Source of the DNA: Halopiger djelfimassiliensis
GTDB taxonomy: Archaea > Halobacteriota > Halobacteria > Halobacteriales > Natrialbaceae
Direction: 5' to 3'
DNA: 64,000 bases
Assembly (NCBI RefSeq): GCF_000455365.1
Contig: NZ_HG315687.1
Span: 324,883 to 388,882 of the forward strand
Under the pieces are notes generated by a model. The model searched no databases and was not told where the DNA came from. It saw nothing but the letters and a program-made list of their open reading frames with translations. A program made the translations under genes and the position numbers. Positions 52,339 through 61,107 of this stretch are shown here, in pieces; within the stretch, counting starts at the first letter, position 1; the number at the start of each line of letters is the position of its first letter.

Positions 52339-54699
52339 TTACTCGACCGATACCGTTCGCGTCTCGGCGGCGGGGACGAGCGGCACCTCGGGAAACGCCA
52401 CGCTGACGGTAAACTCGAGCTCGTCCGCGTCCGCGCCGAAAACCCCGACCGGGACGGTCTCCTCGTCACGGAGGTAGGTCGCGGTGCTCGTCATCTCGAC
52501 GCCGTTTACGGTGACTCGAATTCCCGCCCGGGCCGCCTCGCCGACGTTTCGAACGGTCACCTCCCGGACCTCGTTTTCGCCGGTCGCGACGGTCTCGGGG
52601 AACGAACCCCACTCGAGTTCGATCGAGGGGAGCGACTGTGCCCCCTCGGAGACGCGTTCGGCGACCCCTTCCGAGAGCCCGGCGTCGACGAGGCCGTCGA
52701 CGCCCGCGTCGACGACATCCCCCGGGGTCGACAGCCCCTCCTTCGCGAGTTTGCTCGCCCGGCCCGACGCGACGCCGTCGATCGCGGTCAGCCCGACCGC
52801 GTCCTCGGCGACCCCGTTCTCGATTCGGGCCTCGACGCGCCGGGCGAGGTTCGCCGCGTGCGGGCCGACGAACCGGTCGAGGAACGCGCCAAGCGCCGAC
52901 ACGAGCCGCGTCGCGTTCTGCCGGATGACCCAGGCGTCGCTTCGCAGTTCCGACGGCGTCGTCCCGCTGGTCGCGCTCCGGACGATCGCGAGCACCTTCC
53001 GCTCGCCGGCCTCGAGATCGTCGGTCTCCTGACCCACGAGTACCGCGTCGATCGCGTCGCGTTCGTCCTGTCGGGCCGACACGGAGTCGAACTCCTCGGC
53101 GGTCGCAATCGTCTCGAGCACGTCGTCGGTCCCGATCTCGATCTCGCCGGCCGCGACCCGGTCACACAGGGCGGCGAACTTCGCGGCCGTCTCGAGACGC
53201 AGGTAGTACTTCGAGGCGAGCACGCCGCGTGGCGTGGCTTCGATCGAGAGGTCCTCGCCGGTCTCGACGAAGCCCCGATCGACCAGTTCCTCGAGCCGAT
53301 CTCGAACCCGCTGGCGGAGGTTCGGAAAGTCGTAGTCGTCGGGTTTGGACTGCCCACGCACGTAGTAGAAGGTCGTCTCGAGCCAGTCCATTACGTCCTC
53401 GAGATCGGTGATCGTCCCCATCGCGATCTCGGCGTTGAGATGCGTCTCGAGGCTCTCGGCCAGTCGGGACTCGATCTCCTTTCCATCGCGGAGCAGCCGC
53501 CGGTACTTGTCCGCGTCCGCCCGGTCACAGATCACCCAGCCGTAACCGACATCGTCGTACCCCGGCCGCCCGGCGCGGCCGAGCATCTGGAGCACGTCGA
53601 GCGGACTCATATCGACTTCGCCCTCGAGGGGGTCGTGGAGCTTCGTATCCCGGATGACGACACATCTCGCCGGGAGGTTGACCCCCCAGGCCAGCGTCGA
53701 GGTCGAAAACAGGAGTTCGATGCGTCCGTCCTTGAACCACTCCTCGACGAGATCCCGGTCGTTTTTCGACAGCCCCGCGTGGTGGAAGGCGACCCCGTCA
53801 AGCACGGAGTTGCGGAGCGTGTCGTTCTCGAGGTCCTTCGACTCGGTGTGGAAGTCGTAATCGCCGCGGGCTCCCATCGGCACGTCCCGTTCCGCGATCT
53901 CGTCGCGGGCCTTCTTGGCCGCTTGGACGGTATCCTGTCGGGAGGAGACGAACACGAGCGCCTGACCGTCCTCCCGGAGGTGTGGCTCCGCGAGATCGAG
54001 CGCGCGATAGAGCCGGCGGTACTTGTCGGCGAAGGTGTTTTCGCCGTGCGTGTAGGTTTTGACGCCCGCGTTGAGGTCGACGGGACGGTACTCCTCGCCG
54101 AACTCGAAGGTCGTCTCCTCGGGGGCGTCGAGCCACGCCGCCACGTCGTCGACGTTCGGCATGGTCGCCGACAGCGCGACGATGCGCGGTTCACAGAGCC
54201 GCCGCAGCCGCGAGATCGTGACCTCGAGCACCGACCCCCGGCGATCCGCATCGAGCAGGTGTACCTCGTCGATGACACAGACGTCGATGTCGGTGACGAA
54301 GTCGTACCGGCGCGAGTCGTGTTTTCGGGTCGCCGAGTCCAGCTTCTCCGGGGTCATCACGAGGATGTCCGCCCGACGCGCGCGCCGCGGGTTCAGGTCG
54401 CGTTCGCCCGTGACGACGTAGACCGAGTAGTCGAGCGCTTCGAAGCGGTCCCAGTCGTCTTCCTTTTCGTTGGTCAGCGCACGCAGGGGCGCGATAAACA
54501 GGGCCGTCCCGCCGTCGGACAGCGCCTTGCAGATCGCCAACTCCGCGAGGGCGGTCTTGCCAGACGCCGTCGGCGCGCTTGCGACCACGTTCTCGTCGCT
54601 CTCGAGCAGTGCGGGCAGGGCCTCGCGTTGCATCCGGTTGAACTCCTCGAAAGCAAAGGCGTCGGCGAACTCGGGGAGAACCTCGGCGACCTCCATCAC
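52339..54699 (-). CDS. Ski2-like DEAD/DEAH helicase with a beta-rich C-terminal extension
   Basis: 786 residues. Q motif FNRMQREALPALL, motif I APTASGKT (42-49), DEVH box in CVIDEVHLLDADRR, motif III SATMP, motif VI QMLGRAGRPGYDDVG. A winged-helix and ratchet-like region and a helix-hairpin-helix (LTAIDGVASGRASKLAKEGL) follow, as in Hel308/Ski2 helicases. The last 95 residues (about 690-786) form an extra beta-sandwich-like domain (EVREVTVRNVGEAARAGIRV) resembling CARDB/Ig-like folds. It probably acts in DNA repair or RNA turnover. ATGs at 54699 and 54696 are both possible starts. Confidence 0.9.
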   Translation of the reverse strand: MMEVAEVLPEFADAFAFEEFNRMQREALPALLESDENVVASAPTASGKTALAELAICKALSDGGTALFIAPLRALTNEKEDDWDRFEALDYSVYVVTGERDLNPRRARRADILVMTPEKLDSATRKHDSRRYDFVTDIDVCVIDEVHLLDADRRGSVLEVTISRLRRLCEPRIVALSATMPNVDDVAAWLDAPEETTFEFGEEYRPVDLNAGVKTYTHGENTFADKYRRLYRALDLAEPHLREDGQALVFVSSRQDTVQAAKKARDEIAERDVPMGARGDYDFHTESKDLENDTLRNSVLDGVAFHHAGLSKNDRDLVEEWFKDGRIELLFSTSTLAWGVNLPARCVVIRDTKLHDPLEGEVDMSPLDVLQMLGRAGRPGYDDVGYGWVICDRADADKYRRLLRDGKEIESRLAESLETHLNAEIAMGTITDLEDVMDWLETTFYYVRGQSKPDDYDFPNLRQRVRDRLEELVDRGFVETGEDLSIEATPRGVLASKYYLRLETAAKFAALCDRVAAGEIEIGTDDVLETIATAEEFDSVSARQDERDAIDAVLVGQETDDLEAGERKVLAIVRSATSGTTPSELRSDAWVIRQNATRLVSALGAFLDRFVGPHAANLARRVEARIENGVAEDAVGLTAIDGVASGRASKLAKEGLSTPGDVVDAGVDGLVDAGLSEGVAERVSEGAQSLPSIELEWGSFPETVATGENEVREVTVRNVGEAARAGIRVTVNGVEMTSTATYLRDEETVPVGVFGADADELEFTVSVAFPEVPLVPAAETRTVSVE

Positions 54700-54752
54700 A
54701 CGGATACCGGGGGTGTCGGGTCAAAGGCGTTTCCTTCGAGTCGCGTCGGCTA

Positions 54753-55331
54753 TCACAGGTCGACCAGGGCGGCGATCACCGCGCCGGCGGTGGCAAACAC
54801 CAGCGGGTAGAGGACGCCGAGTACGAACGCGGGCACGGGCTGTGGTGCGAACGCTATTCCGACAACGAACCCTTCCGAACTCGATTCGGTGACGAATGCC
54901 CCCAATCCGATAACGAGGGCGTACCCGATCGTGACGGGGGCGGCGACGATGACCTCGTCACCGAGTTCGTCGACGTTCGACCGGACGACCAGAAGTGCAC
55001 CGGTTGCAAGGAGCAACAGCGGTGGAACCGCGTACAGGAGCGTGGCGCTCGTACTGCCCGACTCAGCGATGAAGTCGACGGTTCCCGCCGTGCCGAACGA
55101 ACCGACCGAGCCATTGGCCTCGATATCGACTAGGTGCGCGTTGTAGAAGTACCAGGCGACGCCTTTCCACGTGGCGATGCCGTCGCCGACGACTTCGTTC
55201 GCTTCGCCGGCGATCATGGCGTAGGTCACGAGATACCCGACCGCGGCGGTCAGCACTCCCGTTCCCGCACTCGCCGCGATACTCGAGCGCCGCGAGACGA
55301 TTCCGTCCGAGTCCGTTGACTGTTGGCTCAT
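54753..55331 (-). CDS. hypothetical haloarchaeal membrane protein
   Basis: 192 residues with four to five hydrophobic helices (about 20-40, 98-115, 127-148, 165-188) and an extracellular loop of about 55 residues containing WKGVAWYFYNAHLVDIEANG. The type recurs in haloarchaea as an uncharacterised family (DUF7978-like, from memory). Function unknown. Confidence 0.72.
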   Translation of the reverse strand: MSQQSTDSDGIVSRRSSIAASAGTGVLTAAVGYLVTYAMIAGEANEVVGDGIATWKGVAWYFYNAHLVDIEANGSVGSFGTAGTVDFIAESGSTSATLLYAVPPLLLLATGALLVVRSNVDELGDEVIVAAPVTIGYALVIGLGAFVTESSSEGFVVGIAFAPQPVPAFVLGVLYPLVFATAGAVIAALVDL

Positions 55332-55448
55332 CGTATCGGATACGGACGCGGTTGATACAATGGGTCTTGTGATTCGATCCTTGTGATCGGACTCGTGGAC
55401 CGCCCGCTTTCAGCGCCTGACGACGGAAGTCTGCGCTATCGACCCGTA

Positions 55449-55961
55449 TCAGAGAGCCGAACCCCCGGGCGTTTCCGCGAGTTGATCACTCAACAGCTGC
55501 GAGGCTTGCTCTGGGTCGGGAACTCGCTCGAAGGTCAGTTCCGGATCGCCGGAGCCGGCGGTGAAGACGGTCAGATCGCCGTACCCCAGCAGGCGACCGA
55601 GCGCGGTCTGGCTGAGGCTCGTGTTCTGGATGCGATCGTGTCGAAACTGGGTGACGCGCCGCGAGACGATGCCGCGTTTCTTGTAGAGTTCCGCGGAGGT
55701 GATGACGTAGCGCGTGTTCGTCCAGACGAGATAGCGAGCGAGTACGACCGCTGTCCCGACCAGTGCTACGAGCAGGCCGACGATCGTCAGGGGCCCGACG
55801 CCGTCGGTCGCGCTCCAGCCGGCGATGGCAAAGCCTGCGAGGGCGACCCCGATCCCGACCGGGACGCCGGTACCCATCGCGACTGGGTGGGGACGACTCT
55901 CCCAGACGACCTCTTCGCCGTCGCTGATGTGAAACCAGTCGGGCGTCGAGCCGACCGTCAT
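55449..55961 (-). CDS. PH-domain (bPH2/YdbS-like) membrane protein
   Basis: 170 residues. Two hydrophobic helices (about 28-45 and 55-75) precede a bacterial PH-like domain with NTRYVITSAELYKKRGIVSR, FRHDRIQNTSLSQTALGRLLG and YGDLTVFTAG. This is the DUF304/YdbS pattern. Role in the membrane unknown. Confidence 0.87.
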   Translation of the reverse strand: MTVGSTPDWFHISDGEEVVWESRPHPVAMGTGVPVGIGVALAGFAIAGWSATDGVGPLTIVGLLVALVGTAVVLARYLVWTNTRYVITSAELYKKRGIVSRRVTQFRHDRIQNTSLSQTALGRLLGYGDLTVFTAGSGDPELTFERVPDPEQASQLLSDQLAETPGGSAL

Positions 55962-56084
55962 CGCTCGCCGCTATTCCGTTCACTTCCGTAAAGCTGTCGC
56001 GGCGTGCCATCTGGCGAATCCGTTCGAGACCGTGGGCTGTCAACGGACCACCACAGTTTTCACCGCCGGAGGGAATGTTCGAAT

Positions 56085-57035
56085 ATGAGCAGCGCACGCA
56101 AGCCCGACTGGCTGAAGATGCAGCCGCCGTCGGGCCGGGAGTTTACCGATATCCGGAAGACGCTGCGCGATCGGGATCTCCATACCGTCTGCGAGGAGGC
56201 CAACTGCCCAAACCTCGGGGAGTGTTGGTCCGGCGGTGCCGGTACCGGCGACGGCGAAGGCGGGACGGCCACCTTCATGCTGATGGGCGACCGCTGCTCC
56301 CGAGCCTGTAACTTCTGTGACGTCGAGACCGGCGGGATGGAACCGCTCGATCCCGACGAACCCGAAAACGTCGCCGAGGCCGTCGCCGAAATCGGGCTGG
56401 ACTACGTCGTCCTGACCAGCGTCGACCGGGACGATCTGCCCGATCAAGGGGCGGGCCACTTCGCCGAGACCATCCGCGAGATCAAGGACCGCCACCCCGG
56501 TATCCTCGTCGAGGTACTCATCCCCGACTTCCAGGGCGAGGAACACCTCGTCAGGAAGATCATCGACGCCGATCCGGACGTGATCGCCCACAACGTCGAG
56601 ACCGTCGAGCGATTGCAGTGGCCGGTGCGGGACCGACGCGCGGGCTACGAGCAGTCGCTATCCGTACTCGAGCAGGTCGATCGCGAATCGGACATCTACA
56701 CGAAGACCTCGATCATGCTCGGCCACGGCGAGTACGACCACGAAGTCTACCGGACGCTCGCGGACTGTCGGGAACGCGGCGTCGATATCGTGACGCTTGG
56801 GCAGTACCTTCGACCGTCCCGGAGCCACCTCGAAGTCAAACGCTACGCCCATCCCCACAAGTACGAGACGTGGCGACGGGTCGCCGAGGAGGAACTGGAC
56901 TTTCTCTACTGTGCCAGCGGTCCGATGGTCCGCTCGTCGTACAAAGCCGGCGAACTGTTCGTCGACGCCGTCCTTCGCGAGGGCAAAACGGTCGACGAAG
57001 CGCGACGGGACGCGCGGGCGGGGGCCCGGAGCTAA
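56085..57035 (+). CDS. lipA: lipoyl synthase
   Basis: 316 residues. Radical-SAM enzyme that inserts two sulfurs into protein-bound octanoyl groups. The auxiliary cluster cysteines are 36, 41 and 47 (CEEANCPNLGEC) and the radical-SAM cysteines are 71, 75 and 78 (CSRACNFC). The C-terminal RSSYKAGE arginine-serine motif is present. It lies upstream of the 2-oxoacid dehydrogenase genes, whose E2 protein is its likely substrate. The ATG at 56085 begins the conserved KPDWLKMQPPSG region. Confidence 0.96.
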   Translation: MSSARKPDWLKMQPPSGREFTDIRKTLRDRDLHTVCEEANCPNLGECWSGGAGTGDGEGGTATFMLMGDRCSRACNFCDVETGGMEPLDPDEPENVAEAVAEIGLDYVVLTSVDRDDLPDQGAGHFAETIREIKDRHPGILVEVLIPDFQGEEHLVRKIIDADPDVIAHNVETVERLQWPVRDRRAGYEQSLSVLEQVDRESDIYTKTSIMLGHGEYDHEVYRTLADCRERGVDIVTLGQYLRPSRSHLEVKRYAHPHKYETWRRVAEEELDFLYCASGPMVRSSYKAGELFVDAVLREGKTVDEARRDARAGARS

Positions 57036-57351
57036 CCGCGACGGATTCGTTCCCGACCGTACGGGCGCAGTACGAACCGAGAGTCGACGGCGTCGAACCC
57101 TCGTTTTGAGGCGCTTCTCGTGGTGATCTCCTGTAGTTCCACGAGTCGGACGCACGGAAATAGCCGGTTCGTCCAGTCTCGCCCCACTCTGCGAACACTG
57201 ATTGGACAATTGGTGTGGTATTCGTTCATAGGTCTATTTATGTCCACTTACGTCTGGTGTTGTCCGATATTCGGTGATGGCTAGGCAAGAATTCCTTTGA
57301 TAGTAAACTATTTACGAAAATCCTTTAACGCAAGCGATAATTCACTAGGGT
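57036..57351. other. intergenic region between lipA and the dehydrogenase operon
   Basis: About 316 bases, the second half clearly AT-rich. A TATTTATG stretch near 57234 and CTTTAACG at 57323 are promoter candidates. A CCTC-GTTTT-GAGG element near 57099-57111 could help end lipA transcription. No protein gene or tRNA seen apart from the mini-ORF that starts at 57352. Confidence 0.5.
57323..57330 (+). promoter_or_regulatory. TATA box of the dehydrogenase operon
   Basis: CTTTAACG centred about 26 bases before the ATG of the 7-codon mini-ORF at 57352. This spacing would start the transcript at that ATG rather than at the E1alpha GTG, 20 bases further on. Confidence 0.5.
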
Positions 57352-57375
57352 ATGCGCAGGTGGGTCTACCCGTGA
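57352..57375 (+). CDS. leader mini-ORF overlapping the E1alpha start
   Basis: ATG, seven codons (MRRWVYP) and TGA. The stop codon overlaps the GTG start of E1alpha (bases shared at 57373-57374). Its ATG lies where the transcript should begin. It may couple translation or serve as a leader peptide. Expression is not proven. Confidence 0.35.
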   Translation: MRRWVYP

Positions 57376-58481
57376 GTACGATACAGCGCGATCCCCAACA
57401 GCGAGTACAGGTACTCGACGAAACCGGTCGCGTCCTCGAGGGGGCCGACGTGCCCAACCTCTCCGAGGACCAGCTCGTCGAGATGTACGAACAGATGCGG
57501 TTGGCCCGGCATTTCGACCAGCGAGCGGTGAGTCTCCAGCGTCAGGGGCGGATGGGGACGTATCCACCGCTTTCGGGGCAGGAGGGTGCCCAGATCGGCA
57601 GCGCACACGCGCTCGCCGAGGAGGACTGGGTCTTCCCCAGCTACCGCGAACACGGCGCTGCGCTGGTTCGGGGGATGTCGCTCGAGCGGACCCTGCTGTA
57701 CTGGATGGGCCACGAACGGGGCAACGTGATTCCCGAGGACGTCAACCTCTTTACGGTCGCCGTCCCCATCGCGACCCAGATTCCTCACGCGACGGGGGCC
57801 GCCTGGGCCTCGAAGCTTCGCGACGAGGAGAAGGCGTTTCTCTGTTACTTCGGCGACGGTGCCACCTCGGAAGGGGACTTCCACGAGGGACTGAACTTCG
57901 CGGGGGTCTTCGATACGCCGAACGTCTTCTTCTGTAACAACAACCAGTGGGCGATTTCCGTTCCCCGAGAGCGCCAGACGGCGAGCAAGACGCTCGCCCA
58001 GAAGGCGACGGCCTACGGCTTCGAGGGCGTTCAGGTCGACGGCATGGACCCGCTCGCGGTGTACAAAGTCACCCGCGACGCGGTCGAGAAGGCCAAAAAC
58101 CCCGACGACGACGAACTCCGACCGACGCTCATCGAGGCGGTCCAGTACCGCTTTGGTGCCCACACGACCGCGGACGATCCGTCCGTCTACCGGGAGGACG
58201 AAGAGGTCGAACGCTGGAAGCAAAAGGATCCGATTCCGCGGCTCGAGACGTACCTCCGGAACAACGGCATCCTCGACGACGAACGGGTCGACGCGATCGA
58301 GTCCCGCATCGAGGACGAGGTGGCAGACGCGATCGACGCCGCGGAATCCGTCGAGCGTCCCGAGCCGGAGGAGATCTTCGCACACGTCTACGAGGGGATG
58401 CCAAAGCGACTTCAGGACCAACTCGAGTGGTTCGAATCGATCCGCGAGCAACACGGCGACGACGCCCTCTTGGAGGGATAA
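57372..58481 (+). CDS. 2-oxoacid dehydrogenase E1 component, alpha subunit
   Basis: 369 residues with a GTG start ([19 protein letters not shown]), the usual haloarchaeal N-terminus. The thiamine-diphosphate motif is [18 protein letters not shown] ending in the NNNQWAIS stretch. It pairs with the beta subunit to decarboxylate a 2-oxoacid and reductively acylate lipoyl-E2. Annotated as pyruvate dehydrogenase in many genomes, but haloarchaea oxidise pyruvate with a ferredoxin oxidoreductase, so the true substrate may be a branched-chain or other 2-oxoacid. Confidence 0.93.
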   Translation: MSTIQRDPQQRVQVLDETGRVLEGADVPNLSEDQLVEMYEQMRLARHFDQRAVSLQRQGRMGTYPPLSGQEGAQIGSAHALAEEDWVFPSYREHGAALVRGMSLERTLLYWMGHERGNVIPEDVNLFTVAVPIATQIPHATGAAWASKLRDEEKAFLCYFGDGATSEGDFHEGLNFAGVFDTPNVFFCNNNQWAISVPRERQTASKTLAQKATAYGFEGVQVDGMDPLAVYKVTRDAVEKAKNPDDDELRPTLIEAVQYRFGAHTTADDPSVYREDEEVERWKQKDPIPRLETYLRNNGILDDERVDAIESRIEDEVADAIDAAESVERPEPEEIFAHVYEGMPKRLQDQLEWFESIREQHGDDALLEG

Positions 58482-58482
58482 T

Positions 58483-59469
58483 ATGGCTGCAGAATCGCAA
58501 AACCTCACCCTGGTACAGGCGGTTCGGGACGGACTGCAAAGCGAGATGGAACGCGACGACGATGTCGTCGTGATGGGCGAGGACGTCGGGAAAAACGGCG
58601 GCGTCTTCCGCGCGACCGAAGGGCTGTACGACGAGTTCGGCGAGAACCGCGTCGTCGATACGCCGCTTGCCGAATCGGGGATTATCGGTACGGCAGTCGG
58701 CATGGCTGCCTACGGCATGCGCCCGGTCCCCGAGATCCAGTTCCTCGGGTTCATCTACCCCGGTTTCGATCAGATCGTTTCGCACGCCGCGCGCCTGCGG
58801 ACGCGCTCGCGAGGACGATTTACGTGCCCGCTGGTCATCCGTGCCCCCTACGGCGGCGGGATCCGCGCCCCGGAACACCACTCCGAGTCCTCGGAGGCGA
58901 TGTTCGTCCACCAGCCCGGCCTCAAGGTCGTCGTTCCGTCGACGCCATACGACACGAAGGGGCTGTTGGCGAGTGCCATCCGCAGTCCCGACCCGGTGAT
59001 GTTCCTCGAGCCCAAACTCATCTATCGGGCGTTCCGCGAGGAAGTCCCGGACGAGTCCTACGAGATCCCTCTCGGTGAGGCGGCCGTCCGCCGCGAGGGG
59101 TCCGACATCTCGGTGTTCACGTGGGGGGCGATGACCCGTCCGACCGTCGAGGCCGCCGAAAACCTCGAGGGGGAGATCGATGTCGAGGTCGTCGACCTGC
59201 GGACGCTGTCGCCGCTCGACGAGGAGACGATCGTCGAGTCGTTCAAGAAGACCGGCCGCGCGGCGGTCGTTCACGAAGCGCCCCAGACGGGCGGACTCGG
59301 TGCGGAGATCGCCGCGACGATTCAGGAGCAGGCCCTGCTCTATCAGGAGGCACCGGTCGAGCGCATCACCGGCTTCGATACGCCGTTCCCGCTGTACGCG
59401 CTCGAGGACTACTACCTTCCCGAACCCGCCCGCATCGAATCCGGGATTCGGGACGCGATGGGGTTTTAA
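58483..59469 (+). CDS. 2-oxoacid dehydrogenase E1 component, beta subunit
   Basis: 328 residues. Transketolase-like pyrimidine-binding domain with VVVMGEDVGKNGGVFRATEGL, then IRAPYGGGIRAPEHHSES, and the C-terminal domain with VVDLRTLSPLDEETI. The ATG lies two bases past the E1alpha stop, and the E2 ATG follows one base after its own stop. The set is a tight operon. Confidence 0.95.
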   Translation: MAAESQNLTLVQAVRDGLQSEMERDDDVVVMGEDVGKNGGVFRATEGLYDEFGENRVVDTPLAESGIIGTAVGMAAYGMRPVPEIQFLGFIYPGFDQIVSHAARLRTRSRGRFTCPLVIRAPYGGGIRAPEHHSESSEAMFVHQPGLKVVVPSTPYDTKGLLASAIRSPDPVMFLEPKLIYRAFREEVPDESYEIPLGEAAVRREGSDISVFTWGAMTRPTVEAAENLEGEIDVEVVDLRTLSPLDEETIVESFKKTGRAAVVHEAPQTGGLGAEIAATIQEQALLYQEAPVERITGFDTPFPLYALEDYYLPEPARIESGIRDAMGF

Positions 59470-59470
59470 C

Positions 59471-61045
59471 ATGGTTCGCGAATTCGAACTTCCGGACGTC
59501 GGTGAAGGAGTCGCTGAGGGTGAACTGGTCTCGTGGCTCGTCGAGGCAGGCGACACGGTCACGGAAGATCAGCCGGTCGCCGAAGTAGAGACCGACAAGG
59601 CACTCGTCGAGGTTCCCTCGCCGGTCGACGGGACGGTGCGTGAACTGCACGCCGAGGAAGGCGAGATGGTTCCCGTCGGGACGGTCATCATCTCCTTCGA
59701 CGTGGAAGGGGAAGCCGAGAGTGCCGAAGCCGAACCGGAACCGGAGTCGGAACCGGCCGACGGGTCGGCCGGCAGTCCCGAAGCTACGGGGAGCGAGATC
59801 GACGAGGCCGCCACGCCGGACGACCGCGTGTTCGCGCCACCGCGCGTCCGTCGCCTGGCTCGTGAGGAGGGCATCGACCTCTCCGAACTCGAGGGAACCG
59901 GCCCCGGCGGTCGGATCACCGCGACCGACGTTCAGGCCGTCGCCGCCGACGGCCCGACCGGCGCTGGCCAGGACGAAACCGATACGGCCGTGGACTCGGA
60001 GTCTGACTCGAGCGCCGCCGAACCGACCGCGGGAACGGCGTCCGCTTCTGCAGCCTCGAGTCCCGCCGGGACGGCGACCCAGCCGCCGGCACAGGTCGAG
60101 TCCGCCGACCGTGACACGACCCTCGCGGCTCCCGCGACCCGTCGGATCGCCGAGGAGGAGGGCGTCGACATCGACGCCGTCCCCGCGGTCGAGGAACGCG
60201 ACGGCGAGGCGTTCGTCACGCCCGAGGCGGTCCGGGAGTACGCCGAGGCCCAGCGACAGGCCCAGGCGGCCGACCGGGAGGCGATCGAGGCCGGCGAACC
60301 GGTCGGCGAGAAGGGCACGGACTTCGCTCCCGGCGAGCGCGAACGCCGTGAACCGTTCCGCGGCGTTCGCAAACGGATCGCCGAGGCGATGGTCGAATCG
60401 AAGTACAGCGCGCCACACGTCACCCACCACGACGAGGTAGACGTCACCGACCTCGTCGAGGCCCGCGAGGAACTCAAACCGCGCGCCGAGGATCGCGGCA
60501 TCCGGCTGACCTTTATGCCGTTTATCATGAAGGCCGTGATCGCGGCGCTCAAGGAGTACCCCGAGATGAACGCGGTCATCGACGAGGAAAACGACGAGAT
60601 CGTCTACCGCGACTACTACAACGTCGGGGTTGCCACTGCGACCGATGTCGGACTGATGGTGCCGGTCGTCGAGAACGCCGATCGGAAGGGGCTGCTCCAA
60701 CTCTCCTCGGAGATGAACGAACTCGTCCAGAAAGCCCGCGAACGGTCGATCAACCCCGACGAACTGCAGGGGTCGACGTTCACGATCACGAACATCGGCG
60801 GCATCGGCGGCGAGTACGCCACGCCGATCCTGAACTACCCCGAGTCGGGGATCCTCGCGATCGGCGAGATCAAGCGCAAACCCCGCGTCGTCACCGACGA
60901 CGGAACCGAGTCGATCGAGCCACGCTCCATGATGACGCTGTCGCTGTCGTTCGATCACCGATTGATCGACGGCGCGGTCGGCGCGAAGTTTACCAACACC
61001 GTAATGGAGTACCTCGAGAATCCCGAACTGCTATTGCTCGAGTAA
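59471..61045 (+). CDS. dihydrolipoamide acyltransferase E2 component
   Basis: 524 residues. One lipoyl domain (1-80) with Lys43 in ETDKALVEV. A first peripheral subunit-binding domain lies at about 118-155 (APPRVRRLAREEGIDLSELE). A second, similar one is at about 215-258 (AAPATRRIAEEEGVDIDAV). The catalytic domain is about 294-524 with the active-site DHRLIDG (His496). Long A/E/P/S-rich linkers join them. Lipoylation would be by LipA encoded upstream. The double binding domain is unusual; most E2 chains have one. Confidence 0.94.
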   Translation: MVREFELPDVGEGVAEGELVSWLVEAGDTVTEDQPVAEVETDKALVEVPSPVDGTVRELHAEEGEMVPVGTVIISFDVEGEAESAEAEPEPESEPADGSAGSPEATGSEIDEAATPDDRVFAPPRVRRLAREEGIDLSELEGTGPGGRITATDVQAVAADGPTGAGQDETDTAVDSESDSSAAEPTAGTASASAASSPAGTATQPPAQVESADRDTTLAAPATRRIAEEEGVDIDAVPAVEERDGEAFVTPEAVREYAEAQRQAQAADREAIEAGEPVGEKGTDFAPGERERREPFRGVRKRIAEAMVESKYSAPHVTHHDEVDVTDLVEAREELKPRAEDRGIRLTFMPFIMKAVIAALKEYPEMNAVIDEENDEIVYRDYYNVGVATATDVGLMVPVVENADRKGLLQLSSEMNELVQKARERSINPDELQGSTFTITNIGGIGGEYATPILNYPESGILAIGEIKRKPRVVTDDGTESIEPRSMMTLSLSFDHRLIDGAVGAKFTNTVMEYLENPELLLLE

Positions 61046-61047
61046 CC

Positions 61048-61107
61048 ATGAGACTGCATACAATGGTACGACCCACCACGAACGTATCGAACGGAGGACG
61101 GAACTGA
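61048..61107 (+). CDS. 19-codon mini-ORF between E2 and E3
   Basis: ATG at 61048, two bases past the E2 stop, runs 19 codons to TGA at 61105-61107, whose last base is the first base of the E3 ATG. It has the one-base overlap typical of coupled genes and contains the Shine-Dalgarno of E3. No homology can be judged from so short a peptide. It may be a spacer that carries ribosomes to the E3 start. Confidence 0.3.
   Translation: MRLHTMVRPTTNVSNGGRN
61094..61098 (+). promoter_or_regulatory. Shine-Dalgarno site of the E3 gene
   Basis: GGAGG eight bases before the E3 ATG at 61107. Strong SD sites are uncommon in haloarchaea, where many genes are leaderless, so this one supports internal re-initiation in the operon. 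Confidence 0.6.

Noticed and set aside
52858..54810. 650-codon open frame antisense to the helicase gene
   Set aside because: It is a codon-bias shadow of the helicase; the product is arginine-rich and shows no family features, while the opposite strand carries all helicase motifs.
57085..57110. GTCGAACCCTCG on the minus strand as a possible tRNA end
   Set aside because: Stem has a mismatch and the expected 5' acceptor strand is missing.
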